Assembly: GCA_963829505.1 (NCBI GenBank)
Contig: CAWHIL010000003.1
Coordinates: 1 to 64,000 of the forward strand
From: Roseiarcus sp963829505
GTDB taxonomy: Bacteria > Pseudomonadota > Alphaproteobacteria > Rhizobiales > Beijerinckiaceae
Length of the DNA stretch: 64,000 bases
Direction: 5' to 3'
This document shows positions 53,804 to 63,524 of the stretch, piece after piece (position 1 is the stretch's first letter; every line of letters begins with the position of its first letter). Both the position numbers and the translations under genes were made by a program. The notes beneath the pieces are model-generated. The model worked only from the letters and a program-made list of their open reading frames with translations, did not search any database and had not been told where the DNA came from.

Positions 53804-54309
53804 ACGTCACCAATTCGGCCAGCGAGCCCTCGATGCCCGAGCCGTCGGGTCAGCTGACGCATGTCGAGCTGACCTGGCTCGAGAAGCGGATCGAACACTG
53901 GATCCGCTTCGGCCGGATCGCCGAGGAGCGGGTTCTCAATCGCCGCACCCGCGTCGTGAGCTTCGCGTCCGGCAGCGTCTTCGCTTTCGTCCGATGGGCG
54001 TCGAACGATTTCGGGACGATCGTTTCGCGCATCGACGTCGTGCGGGCGGTTGCGGCGGGCGAGCCCTATTCCACTCTGCCGTTCGTCCGTCCCGGCGGCG
54101 AAATCCTGCTCCGCATCTCCGGCTGGCCGAACGTCAGCCGCGTCCTGCAGGCGATCGACCAGGTGGAGTCGGCCGGCGTCGACCCGGCCGACGCCGCGCC
54201 GGACCACTGGCGCCACGTCCACAACCGCTTGACCGCCGGCGAAGAGCCGAGAGCCTATACGAGCGCGCGGCATAACGCCTGGCTTCTGCGCCGGGGCGAC
54301 GGCCGATGA
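53800..54309 (+). CDS. DUF2840 domain protein
   Basis: 169 residues. The motif set LTWLEKRIEHWIRFGRIAEE, RVVSFASGSVFAFVRWASND, FGTIVSRIDVVRAV, GGEILLRISGWPNVSRVLQA and PDHWRHVHNRLTAG defines DUF2840, found only in ICEs and plasmids with this gene order. The role is unknown. Its constant place between the partition pair and traF suggests a conjugation-related function. It is overlapped by traF's start at 54306 (ATGA). Intact. Confidence 0.9.
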   Translation: MNVTNSASEPSMPEPSGQLTHVELTWLEKRIEHWIRFGRIAEERVLNRRTRVVSFASGSVFAFVRWASNDFGTIVSRIDVVRAVAAGEPYSTLPFVRPGGEILLRISGWPNVSRVLQAIDQVESAGVDPADAAPDHWRHVHNRLTAGEEPRAYTSARHNAWLLRRGDGR

Positions 54310-54321
54310 GCCCGCGCAAGC

Positions 54322-54837
54322 ATGGTCGCCGTCGCGGCGCTCGGCGTCGGCTTGGCGGTCGTTCCGCCGGTCGACCCTCCCCTCCTGATCTGGAATGCGA
54401 GCGCCAGCGTGCCCGTTGGCCTTTACGCGGTCGAGCCGCCGATCGCCCTCCGCGTCGCCGACCTCGTCGTGGTTCGGCCGCCCGAACCGCTCGCTGAGTT
54501 TCTCGCCGGCCGCGCGTATCTGCCGCGTGGCGTGCCGCTCCTGAAGCACATCCTGGCGCTATCCGGGCAGTCCGTCTGCCGGGACGCCCTCGCCGTCACG
54601 ATCGATGGAACGGCGGTCGGCGCGGCGCGCGAGCGCGACAGCCGCGACCGCCTGCTTCCATCCTGGAGCGGTTGCCGCATCCTTCGCCAGGACGAGGTCT
54701 TCCTCCTGAATCCGCGATCCGCCGACTCGCTCGACGGACGGTATTTCGGCCCTCTGCCGACCTCCTCGGTCGTCGGCCGCGCGATCCCGTCTGGACGATC
54801 GGGGAGGAATGACCGTGTCGCTTGCCTGCACGCCTGA
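54322..54837 (+). CDS. traF: TraF conjugative-transfer signal peptidase (S26)
   Basis: 171 residues. An N-terminal helix (VAVAALGVGLAVVPPV) anchors the protein. WNASASVPVGLYAVEPP contains the Ser of the S26 Ser-Lys dyad and GVPLLKHILALSGQSVC the Lys. RDEVFLLN-like and DGRYFGPLPTSSVVGRAIP are the final strands. TraF matures the pilin, a step needed only when a mating-pair apparatus is present, yet none follows here. The natural start is probably the ATG at 54306 that overlaps DUF2840. A shift near 54320 forces the ATG at 54322. Confidence 0.88.
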   Translation: MVAVAALGVGLAVVPPVDPPLLIWNASASVPVGLYAVEPPIALRVADLVVVRPPEPLAEFLAGRAYLPRGVPLLKHILALSGQSVCRDALAVTIDGTAVGAARERDSRDRLLPSWSGCRILRQDEVFLLNPRSADSLDGRYFGPLPTSSVVGRAIPSGRSGRNDRVACLHA

Positions 54838-55723
54838 AGTCGCTCGCTCCGCTCGACCGACCGCAAGTTTTCCGTCCTTCGAGGCCAACTCACCTGCAGC
54901 GGGTCGGCGCGACGTCAATGCTCCCACGTCTTCGGACGACCGCAAACTCGGCGTGTCGATCTCAGCGCTCGCGCTCGCGACGCCGTGGTCTTTGCCCATC
55001 GGGAATGCGATCCGCGCCGCCGTCGTCATGCTCGGCGTCATGCTCGAGATTGTCGGTCCCGCGCGGGCCGAACCCGCAGCAATCGCGCGTTCGACAACGT
55101 CATCGCCCGTCCAGCCGTTCGCCTCCTTCATCGCCGAGGCGTCGCAGAAATTTGCGATTCCGGTGAACTGGATACGCGCGGTGATGCACATCGAGAGCGG
55201 CGGCCGAGCCCATGCTGTCTCGCCCAAAGGCGCGATGGGGCTGATGCAGATCATGCCCAAGACCTACGCCGGGTTGCGCGCCCGCTACCATCTCGGATCG
55301 AACCCCTACGACCCCCGCGACAACATCCTCGCCGGCGCAGCCTACCTTCGCGAGATGCACGATCGGTACGGCTCGCCGGGGTTCCTTGCGGCCTACAACG
55401 CGGGTCCTGATCGCTACGACGAATATTTGGCGGCAGGTCGGCCGCTGCCAATCGAGACGCAGGACTACGTCGCCATGCTCACGCCGATGATCGGAGACCT
55501 GCGAGTCGTAGGCAAGCCCGCGGAGCCGTTCGACCTCCTCGCATGGATCCGCTCAGCGCTTTTCGCTCCGCACGAAAACGCCGCTCTTGAAGCGGTCCAT
55601 GTCCCCATCAACACGCCGCCGGACCGTGCGCCCACTCTCCGTCGCGTCATCGATCTCTCGGCGCTCGCGCCGCATTCGGACGGGCTGTTTGTCCGTATCG
55701 CTGACAGGGCTCAGTCGCAGTGA
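54809..55723 (+). CDS. lytic transglycosylase (SLT) of the ICE
   Basis: 304 residues. A long N-terminal segment includes a hydrophobic export helix (AAVVMLGVMLEIVGPARAEP). The SLT goose-lysozyme-like domain follows: WIRAVMHIESGGRAHAVSPK with the catalytic Glu (about residue 128), GAMGLMQIMPKTYAGLRARY, NILAGAAYLREMHDRYGSPG and FLAAYNAGPDRYDEYLAAGR. It cleaves peptidoglycan to let the transfer machinery span the wall. The C-terminal about 90 residues are a variable extension. It overlaps traF by 29 bases. Intact. Confidence 0.92.
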   Translation: MTVSLACTPEVARSARPTASFPSFEANSPAAGRRDVNAPTSSDDRKLGVSISALALATPWSLPIGNAIRAAVVMLGVMLEIVGPARAEPAAIARSTTSSPVQPFASFIAEASQKFAIPVNWIRAVMHIESGGRAHAVSPKGAMGLMQIMPKTYAGLRARYHLGSNPYDPRDNILAGAAYLREMHDRYGSPGFLAAYNAGPDRYDEYLAAGRPLPIETQDYVAMLTPMIGDLRVVGKPAEPFDLLAWIRSALFAPHENAALEAVHVPINTPPDRAPTLRRVIDLSALAPHSDGLFVRIADRAQSQ

Positions 55724-55966
55724 GCCTGATCGCGCTCCTTCGCGGTCTTTCGAAGCCCCTCGCAGGGCCGGAAAGGAGGCGCAGCCTGACAGAAGGCTCC
55801 GACCACGGATTGCAAGATAAAAGCGCCGGCCGCGGCCGGGCGCATGTGGTTGTCCAGGCTGCAGTTTTTGCTCGCTTGACTGACCTCCTCCGCTGGCGCT
55901 TCACGGGAATTCTCAAGCGAATTCAATCGTTCCCGCGCCGGCGCCGACCGGATACCCCGGATAGCA
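55724..55966 (+). other. spacer with possible small ORF before the relaxase
   Basis: A frame starting MSLIALLRGLSKPLAG at 55720 overlaps the transglycosylase stop and contains VVVQAAVFARLTDLLRWRFT, but then runs into the relaxase in the wrong frame. A short accessory gene sits here in some relatives. I cannot decide whether it is real. Confidence 0.3.
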
Positions 55967-57718
55967 TGACCCGCCGCGACGATGAGATTCCGGATCAAGC
56001 CGGGCCGCATCCGGCGCGGCGACCGGGGCTTCAAGCGCTCGAGGAGCTTTGTCGGCGAGGTCATGCAGGCCGCCAAGAAGGCCGGGCACATCGGGAAGGG
56101 GTTTGGCCGGGCTACAGGCAAGCAAGTCGCGATCGACGTTCGGGCGAGGGCGCCGGGCGGCCTTGACGCTGTCGTCGCAGTCGCCCGCCCGGCGCGTGGT
56201 GGTCATGGCGCGCATCGTCGGCATCGCGGCAGAAGCTTCGTCGCAGCGCCCCTCGCCAAGCATATCGCCTACCTCAAGCGAGAAGGCGTGACTCGCGACG
56301 GCAGGACGCGCGTCTCATCGACTCCGCCTCGGACAGCGCCGACGGGAAGGCGTTCGCCGAGCGCTGCGCGGGCGACCGGCATCATTTCCGGTTCATCGTC
56401 TCGCCCGAGGACGCCGCGCAATGGCGGACCTCCGCGCCTTCACCCGCGAAATGATGAAGGACGCCGAGCGCGATCTCGGAACAAGCTCGACTGGGTCGCC
56501 GTCGATCACTGGAACACAGACAATCCGCATATCCATATCCTGATGCGCGGCAAGGCCGACGACGGACACGACCTCGTCATCAGCCGTGATTACATGAGCC
56601 AGGGCTTTCGGCTGCGGGCCGCCGAGCGCGTTGAGCTCGAACTCGGGCCGAGGAGCGAGAAGGAGATTCGGGCCGGCCTCGAAAAGGAGGTCGAGGCTGA
56701 GCGCTGGACCAGCTTGGACCGGGCGCTCCGGAATATCGCCGACGAGAGCGCGGGCATCGTCGACCTTCGTCCCGACGCGGGCGGGAAGAGGACCCAGAGC
56801 TTCGCAACTTGCTCGTCGGCCGTGCGGCCAAGCTCGAACGCCTGGGCCTTGCCGAGCCGATCGGGCCGGCGCAATGGAGCCTAAAGCTCGATCTCGAGAC
56901 GGCGCTGCGCGATCTGGGCGTCCGGGGCGACATCATCAGGACCATGCATCAGGCGATAAGCCGCGCCGGTCGCGAACCCGACGTCGGCGGCTTCGCGCTT
57001 CATAGCGAAGAGCCCACCGTCCAGGTCGTCGGACGGCTGGTCGAGCGCGGTCTCCACGATGAGTTGAAAGGCACGGCTTACGCCATCGTCGAAGGCGTCG
57101 ATGGTAGGACGCACCACCTGCGCTTCGCAGGCCTCCAGCTGACCGGCGACGCTGCGCCGGCCGCAATCGTCGAGGCGCGCGTCTATGACGACGCCGGCGG
57201 ACTCAGGCGTCTTTCGCTCGCCATCCGCTCCGACCTCGCCATCGAGGCCCAGGTCGACCGCCTCCGGCGCGACCTGGCTCGATCGACAGCTTGTCGCACG
57301 GCAGCCTCTACCGACGGAGACCAGCTTCGGCGCTGAGCTGCGCGAGGCCTTGGATCGGCGGGTCGAGTTTCTTGTCAAAGAGGGCCTTGTGGCGCGCCAA
57401 GGTCAGAGAATCACGCTTGCGCGCGATCTCTTGAACACGTTGCGCCGACGCGAACTCGATAGCGCGACCGCGGAGCTGGCGGAGCGAACCGGGCTCGCTC
57501 ACCGGCCGTCCAGCGAGGGCGACCGCGTCGCGGGTGTCTATCGGCAGCGCGTCACGCTCGCCTCCGGGCGCTTCGCGATGATCGACGACGGCCTCGGCTT
57601 CCAGCTCGTCCCGTGGCGGCCCGCCCTCGAACAGAGACTCGGCCAGCAGGTCGCCGGCGTGTTGACGGCGAGCGGCGTCGAATGGGACCTCGCTCGCAAG
57701 CGTGGCCTTGGCCTCTAG
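55967..57718 (+). pseudogene. DUF3363 relaxase / mobilization nuclease, frameshifted
   Basis: ATG 55967 (MTRRDDE, then in the next frame FRIKPGRIRRGDRG, FVGEVMQAAKKAGH). The relaxase core is visible as LDWVAVDHWNTDNPHIHILM (HUH residues HxHIL), GKADDGHDLVISRDYMSQGF and RLRAAERVELELGPRSEKEI. The DUF3363 C-terminal part follows (FALHSEEPTVQVVGRLVERG, AIVEGVDGRTHHLRFAGL, FAMIDDGLGFQLVPWRPALE). About 580 residues expected. Breaks lie near 55984, 56110-56160, 56230, 56325-56420, 56480, 56785 and 57275. It would nick the ICE's own oriT and is distinct from traA at 34.4 kb. Confidence 0.85.
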
Positions 57719-57906
57719 GCACGCCAACGCTCCGGCTCGCCAAGCCGATCCGTCCGCGACGACGCCAGCGTTATCCCCGGGTCAACATTCGGCGATCCTG
57801 GGCCGACGCGGCGAGGTCGCCGAATTCTGCGCCGCAATGTCCGAGACTGCTCTCGCCCGAATCCTTGCTTGCGTCCCGCTCGCGCGCGTTCTCACTTCTC
57901 GACACC

Positions 57907-59892
57907 ATGAGCGCAACCAAGATCCTCTGGGGCCAAGTGATCCTGGTCGGCGCCGTCGCGCTCATCTTCCTTTGGGCCGCAACCGAGTGGACAGCCTGGC
58001 GGCTTGCCTTTCAGCCAGAGCTCGGAGGCCCCTGGCTTCGCATCTTTGGCTGGCCGCTGTATGCCCCTCCTGCATTCTTCTGGTGGTGGCTTGTATTCGA
58101 CGCCTATGCCCCGGACGTCTTCATTGAGGGCGCCTATATCGCGGGATCGGGCGGGATCGCAGCGATCATCGCAGCCGTCGGGATGTCGGTCTGGCGAGCC
58201 CGGGAAGCAAAGAGCGTGACGACCTATGGGTCCGCTCGTTGGGCCGAGTTCCGAGAAATCCGCCGCGCCGGCGTGCTCCGAGGGGAAGGCGTGATCCTCG
58301 GCCAATGGCGCGCCGCCTATCTCCAGCACGATGGTCCGGAGCATGTTCTCTGCTTCGCGCCGACCCGCAGCGGCAAAGGCGTCGGGCTTGTCGTCCCAAC
58401 GCTCCTCACCTGGCCGAACTCGGCGATCGTTCACGACATCAAGGGCGAGAACTGGTCGCTGACTGCGGGCTGGCGCGCCGGGTTCGGCCGCGTGCTTATG
58501 TTCGATCCGACCAATACGGCGAGCGCCGCCTATAACCCGCTGCTCGAGGTCCGGCGCGGCGAGTGGGAAGTGCGCGACGTCCAAAACATCGCGGATGTTC
58601 TTGTCGATCCGGAGGGCGCGCTCGAGCGACGCAACCACTGGGAGAAGACGAGCCACTCGCTTCTGGTTGGTGCGATTCTCCACGTCCTCTATGCCGAGCC
58701 GGACAAGACGCTGGCGGGCGTCGCCAGCTTCCTTTCCGATCCGAGGCGGCCGATCGAGTCGACGCTGCGCGCCATGATGACGACGCCGCATCTCGGATCG
58801 CAAGGCGTTCATCCGGTGGTCGCGAGCGCCGCGCGGGAGCTGCTTAACAAGAGCGAGAACGAGCGGTCGGGCGTGCTTTCGACGGCGATGTCGTTTCTCG
58901 GCCTCTACCGCGATCCGGTGGTGGCCCAGGTGACGCGCCGGTGCGACTGGCGCATCCGCGATCTGGTCGAAGGCCCGTCGCCGGCAACGCTCTACCTAGT
59001 CGTTCCGCCCTCCGACATCAGCCGCACCAAACCACTCGTCCGACTGATCCTTAACCAGATCGGCCGTAGGCTGACCGAGGAGCTCAAACCGAAAGCGCGT
59101 CGCCATCGGCTCCTGCTGATGCTCGACGAGTTCCCGGCGCTCGGACGGCTCGATTTCTTTGAGAGTGCGCTCGCCTTCATGGCGGGCTACGGATTGAAGA
59201 GCTTTCTCATCGCCCAGTCGCTCAATCAGATTGAGAAGGCTTACGGCATCAACAACTCGATCCTCGACAACTGCCATGTGCGCGTGAGCTTCGCGACCAA
59301 CGACGAGCGAACGGCGAAGCGCGTCTCCGACGCGCTCGGTACCGCGACGGAGCTGCGCGCCATGAAGAACTACGCCGGCCACCGGTTGAGCCCCTGGCTC
59401 GGACACCTCATGGTATCTCGTCAGGAGACGGCGCGGCCGCTGCTGACCCCCGGGGAAGTGATGCAACTCCCGCCAGAGGACGAACTGGTGCTGGTCTCCG
59501 GCTGCCCTCCGATCCGGGCGAAAAAGGCGCGCTACTATGAGGATCCGGAACTGAAGGCGCGCGCCCTGCCGCCGCCGAGGCTCGTGCGCACAGACGCACC
59601 AGCAGCCATCGAAGAGCCAGGCTCGACCCACGCTCGGCACGTTTGGGATGAGGACATCGCCGCAGCCGTTACCGCCGCCACCGAGGATCCCGCCAACTCT
59701 GGCATCCGCCGCGAACCGGAATTGCCTGAGCATGAGGAGATTGCGCCCGAGCCGCCAAAGCCCATCTACGAGTTCGAACCGTTCGACGACGGAAGCGACG
59801 ACGACGCGGAACGGCTGAGACACTTTGAGCGCAGCGCACGCGGCGTCGCGCGCCAGGCGACTCTCGATCCCGCGGACGACTTGGGACTCTGA
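57907..59892 (+). CDS. traG: TraG/VirD4-type coupling protein
   Basis: 661 residues, intact. Three N-terminal transmembrane helices (about 8-26, 48-66, 76-96), then Walker A FAPTRSGKGVGLVVPTLL (about 151-168), VHDIKGENWSLTAGWR, FDPTNTASAAYNPLLEVRRG and Walker B LLLMLDEFPALGRLDFFESA (about 402-420), then FLIAQSLNQIEKAYGINNSI and RVSFATNDERTAKRVSDALG. This is the VirD4/TraG hexameric ATPase that links relaxosome and secretion channel. The acidic C-terminus (about 560-661) may contact the relaxosome. An ATG at 57907 is conserved. The long upstream open frame is overlap with the relaxase. Confidence 0.93.
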   Translation: MSATKILWGQVILVGAVALIFLWAATEWTAWRLAFQPELGGPWLRIFGWPLYAPPAFFWWWLVFDAYAPDVFIEGAYIAGSGGIAAIIAAVGMSVWRAREAKSVTTYGSARWAEFREIRRAGVLRGEGVILGQWRAAYLQHDGPEHVLCFAPTRSGKGVGLVVPTLLTWPNSAIVHDIKGENWSLTAGWRAGFGRVLMFDPTNTASAAYNPLLEVRRGEWEVRDVQNIADVLVDPEGALERRNHWEKTSHSLLVGAILHVLYAEPDKTLAGVASFLSDPRRPIESTLRAMMTTPHLGSQGVHPVVASAARELLNKSENERSGVLSTAMSFLGLYRDPVVAQVTRRCDWRIRDLVEGPSPATLYLVVPPSDISRTKPLVRLILNQIGRRLTEELKPKARRHRLLLMLDEFPALGRLDFFESALAFMAGYGLKSFLIAQSLNQIEKAYGINNSILDNCHVRVSFATNDERTAKRVSDALGTATELRAMKNYAGHRLSPWLGHLMVSRQETARPLLTPGEVMQLPPEDELVLVSGCPPIRAKKARYYEDPELKARALPPPRLVRTDAPAAIEEPGSTHARHVWDEDIAAAVTAATEDPANSGIRREPELPEHEEIAPEPPKPIYEFEPFDDGSDDDAERLRHFERSARGVARQATLDPADDLGL

Positions 59893-59900
59893 GCTGGTCG

Positions 59901-60326
59901 ATGCGCACAAAGAATACGTTCCGCCTGCCGCCGGACCTCGCTCGCCAGCTCGCCGATTACGCCGCGCGCAAGAACGTGTCGCAGGCGCTTGTCGTCGAAG
60001 CCGCGCTCGCCTCGCATCTGTCCCCCGACGGCGCCGATCGGCTCGAAGCGGCGCTTGCGCGACGGCTCGACCGGATGACCCGGCAGATCGAGCGGCTCGA
60101 GCGGCATGTCACGATTTCGAACGAGGCGCTGGCGCTGTTCGTGCGCTTCTGGCTGGTCAGCACCCCACCGCTGCCGGATGCGGCATTGCCCGCCGCCCAA
60201 GCCAAGGGCCGAGAGCGCTATCAGGGTTTTCTCGAGGCGTTGGGTCGACGGCTTGCCCGTGGCCGTATGCTCGCCGAGGAGATTGTATCTGACGTCGATC
60301 CCTTCCCTAAAGAACAGACCGAGTGA
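59901..60326 (+). CDS. ribbon-helix-helix protein at the traG-trb junction
   Basis: 141 residues (MRTKNTFRLPPDLARQLADY). The first 45 form a CopG-type ribbon-helix-helix (FRLPPDLARQLADYAARKNV, SQALVVEAALASHL). The rest is a helical region with a possible membrane-facing stretch (ALALFVRFWLVSTPPLPDAA). In complete relatives this gene is followed at once by trbB, so it marks the junction where the mating-pair operon has been lost. It starts eight bases after traG. Intact. Confidence 0.85.
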   Translation: MRTKNTFRLPPDLARQLADYAARKNVSQALVVEAALASHLSPDGADRLEAALARRLDRMTRQIERLERHVTISNEALALFVRFWLVSTPPLPDAALPAAQAKGRERYQGFLEALGRRLARGRMLAEEIVSDVDPFPKEQTE

Positions 60327-60461
60327 GTTCCCAGGGCAGGCGGCTCTGACGGCTGCCGGAGTTGTGCCGGGGTGTTCATGTGCAGCCGTGTGATACCACA
60401 ACGCCCGCCCCAGCCCGCGTTGGCAACCGCAATCCTTTCCCCGCGCTCACGAGGCGCGCTT

Positions 60462-60705
60462 TCAGACAGCTTGGGTCTGCTCTCTCCAGCCGGCGCGAAA
60501 CGCCGCCCTCTTTGCAGATGCGGCCGACGATGGATTCGAGGGCGAGTTCCCGTCGCTTGTGCGAGGTTACGGTCGCGGTCACCTCGACGCATTCCGTGTC
60601 CTCGATATAGGCGATCTCCAGTCGGCTCATTTCGATGTGCGAAGCGGCGTCCAGCCTTGACCAGAGGACGCAGGACCACTTTGGAGCCGATGACGAGCGC
60701 CGCTT
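60462..60705 (-). pseudogene. MgtC-family membrane protein, C-terminal remnant
   Basis: The minus strand encodes LVIGSKVVLRPLVKA, then SRLEIAYIEDTECVEVTATV, TSHKRRELALESIVGRICKE and GGVS, after which one indel leads to REQTQAV and stop. The last transmembrane helix of MgtC/SapB proteins followed by its ACT-like C-terminal domain fits this order. The first three helices are missing. It lies directly beyond the truncated ICE, so it may mark the chromosomal sequence at the deletion endpoint. Confidence 0.55.
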
Positions 60706-61123
60706 AACCGCTGCGTACGCGAGGTTCGGGCGGAGCTGTCGCGATCGATCGGCTCGACGAACGAGACCAAGGCGCCTGAAAGCGGTCAAGCGAGGAATGG
60801 GTGCGAGGCGCCAAGCGTGCGCATTGACCTGTCTCGTGCAGTGCGCACAAAGCGGACGGGGGCAGTCTGGCTTGACGAACGTGACCAATCGAGGCCGTTC
60901 CTTCCGTTCCCGCTCGCTCCCATACGGGAGGAGGGCGCCAGGAGCGCACGGTTGCCGCACGGAAGCATTGCGAGCGCTAACGGCGATCTCGATCAGAGTG
61001 GCGCGTCGGTAGTGTTGCCATCCAGGTTTACTCGTCTGGGTTCGCCCTGTTGTTGCCGCAAAAGTAGCCCGAAGTTGTACAGGACGGGCTTTTCAGCAAG
61101 GCGAGGAGCTGTCGAGGACCCTC
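60706..61123. other. intergenic stretch with dispersed repeat B
   Basis: No supported gene. The second copy of dispersed repeat B is at 60904-60946. GAGGA lies about ten bases before the kinase ATG. Confidence 0.45.
60904..60946 (+). repeat. dispersed repeat B, copy 2
   Basis: Matches 46774-46820; the exact shared blocks are CGCTCGCTCC and GAGGGCGCCAGGAGCG. Confidence 0.65.
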
Positions 61124-63462
61124 ATGCAAGGGCGGTGGGCCAAGCGGCTGAGCCGGCTCCCTCTCCCAGTCCTGTTGGGAGCGATGGCGGTCGCCGTCGC
61201 CGTACCGCTCATTCTCGCCTCCGCGCTCGTCATCGACCGGCTTGCCCATCAGGAACAGGAACGGGTCCGCGAGAACCTGATGCTTCGGGCGAAGTCGGTC
61301 GCGGCGCTCGTCGGCAACGAACTGGAGACCCATGCGGCGCTGGGGTGGGCGCTCGCCCAGTCGCACGCCCTTCTGGACGGGGACCTCGCCCGTTTTCGCG
61401 GCGAGGCCATGGAGGCGGTAAAGTTCGCGCCCGGCGCCTGGATCACGATGAGCGCCCCCGACGGGCGGATCGTGCTCAGCACCTTTGCGCCGCTCGGCGA
61501 GACGCCGCTGATGCACGCCGCGCCGGAACTCGTCCGGCAGGGCTTCGCCACCGGCAAGAACTCAGGTGTCGGACCTGACGTTCGGACCGGTGACGCACAA
61601 ACTCGTGACCTTCGTCGAAGTCCCGGCCTTCAAAGACGGCAAGCCGGCCTACTCGATCTCGGTTGGCGTTCCGGCCAGCCGCTTTCTCGATCTGTTTCGC
61701 CAGAAGATCTCGAACGACGAACTCATTGGACTCCTGGACAGGCGCCGGCGCTTCATCGCCCGCATTCCCGACCAGGAGATCCGCTTCGGGCAACCGGCCG
61801 CCGAAGGCTGGCGACGGGCGCTCGACAATAGCCCCGAAGGACTGGCGGTATTTCCGACCCTGGAAGGGGTGAACAGCATCACCGCCTATGCCCCGACCGC
61901 GAGCGGCTGGACGTTGGGCGTCACGCTGCCGATGGCCTCGCTCGACGCCCCCGTGCGCGCCTTGCGGTGGCGCGCCGTCAGTACCGCCCTGGCGCTGACC
62001 GCGCTCAGTGCTTTCCTGGCGGTGCTATTGGGGAGACAGATCGTTCGGGGCATGTCGGACCTCGCCGAGGCCGCCGTCCGCGTGGGCCGGGGGGACGCTA
62101 TTGTCGCCCCCGCCGCGCCCTTTGCGGAGGCTCAGGCCGTCGGCGCCGCGCTCGCCGAGGCCTCGCTCGAACTCAAGCGGCGGGGCGATCTCCTCACGCG
62201 CGACAAGCAGGCGCTGGAGGCGCTCGTCGCGGAGCGGACGGAGGACCTTCGGCGCGAGATGGCGGCCAAAATCGACGCCGAGGCGCGGCTGCGCCAGTCG
62301 CAGAAGATGGAGGCGCTCGGCCAGCTCGCGGGCGGGGTCGCGCACGACTTCAACAACATGCTGACCGTCGTCATTGGCTCGCTCGACGTGGCGAAGCGGC
62401 GCCTTGCCGCCGACGACTTGGCGGGCGCGCTGAAATTCATTGGCAACAGCGCGGAAGGCGCAAGGCGGGCGGCAACGCTGACCGCCCGGCTCCTCGCCTT
62501 TTCGCGCCAGACGCCGCTTCAGCCGTCGGTCCTCGATCCTAACAAGCTCGTCGCCAGAATGTCCGAACTCCTGCGCCGGACGCTTGGCGACGCGATTGAG
62601 GTCGAAACGGTGCTGGCGGGCGGCCTGTGGCCGGTGAAGGCCGATGCGACCGAACTCGAAAGCGCCATCCTGAACCTCGCCATCAACGCCCGCGACGCCA
62701 TGCCGAAAGGCGGCAGGCTCACGATCGAGACCGCCAATTGCGAGCTCGACGAGCGGTACGCGGCGTCGCACACCGACGTGCGGGCAGGCCAGTATGTCAT
62801 GATCTCCGTGACTGACAGCGGCGAGGGCATGAAGGAGGCGGTCAGGCAGCGCGCGTTTGAGCCGTTCTTCACGACCAAGGCGGCGGGCAAGGGGACGGGA
62901 CTGGGTCTGAGCCAAGTGTTCGGCTTCGTCAGACAGTCCTTGGGGCACGTCAAAATCTATTCGGAAGAGGGGCGCGGTACAAGCGTCAAGGCCTATCTCC
63001 CGAGGATGCTCGGTCAGAACGCCGAGGCGGTCCTTCCGTCGCCGGGATCAGGTTACGGTCCGGAGAACGCGTCGGTGACCGTTCTGGCCGTCGAGGACGA
63101 GCCGCACGTTCGGGAGACGACGACGGCCGCCCTGAGGGAACTCGGCTACCGCGTGTTTGAGGCCGGGACTCCGTCGGAGGCGCTGCGGATTCTCGACGCG
63201 CATCCGGAGATCGATCTCCTGTTCACCGACGTGGTTCTGCCCGAGATGAACGGCAAGCAGCTTGCGGACTTGGCGACAAGCAAGGGGCCGGGCCTCAAGA
63301 CTCTTGTTCACAACCGGCTACACGCGCAACGCCGTCGTCCACCACGGCATCGTCGATCCGGGGGTCACCTTCATCGCCAAGCCGTTCACCACCGAGGAGC
63401 TCGCCCGCAAGATCCAGGACGCGCTTCGAGGCCAAGGGCCCGTCGCTAGCAAGGAAGGGTGA
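61124..63462 (+). pseudogene. hybrid sensor histidine kinase, two frameshifts
   Basis: The N-terminal transmembrane helix (PVLLGAMAVAVAVPLILASA, about 17-38) precedes a periplasmic Cache-like domain (VRENLMLRAKSVAALVGNEL, SAPDGRIVLSTFAPLGETPL). A second helix (ALALTALSAFLAVLLGRQIV) leads to a linker, then HisKA with the phosphorylatable His in QLAGGVAHDFNNMLTVVIGS (about 406), an HATPase (SVTDSGEGM, FEPFFTTKAAGKGTGLGLSQ) and a receiver domain (VLAVEDEPHVRETT, phospho-Asp in LLFTDVVLPEMNGK). One extra A near 61563 and one extra G near 63303 break the frame. The receiver's end FIAKPFTTEELARKIQDAL is intact. Convergent with 63525-64000. Confidence 0.9.
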
Positions 63463-63524
63463 CAAAACTTCGAAACTCCTGACGACGCCCGCGACCGGCA
63501 CGATGCGCTCATCAACGCCTTGGG

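Larger units (their letters stand above)
49616..60326 (+). mobile_element. left part of an integrative conjugative element
   Basis: Gene order XRE fragment, DUF2285 genes, HTH, repA plus iterons, parA, RHH, DUF2840, traF, lytic transglycosylase, DUF3363 relaxase, traG, RHH is the conserved replication/mobilization half of a widespread proteobacterial ICE type. The trb mating-pair genes expected after 60326 are absent and an unrelated gene remnant follows. Confidence 0.8.

Noticed and set aside
53800..54300. antisense frames over parA to DUF2840 (up to 357 codons)
   Set aside because: The plus-strand genes overlap in the tight ATGA pattern of an operon and match families; antisense frames are shadows.
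62025..62948. 307-codon minus-strand frame over the histidine kinase
   Set aside because: Antisense of the HisKA/HATPase region; no motif of its own.
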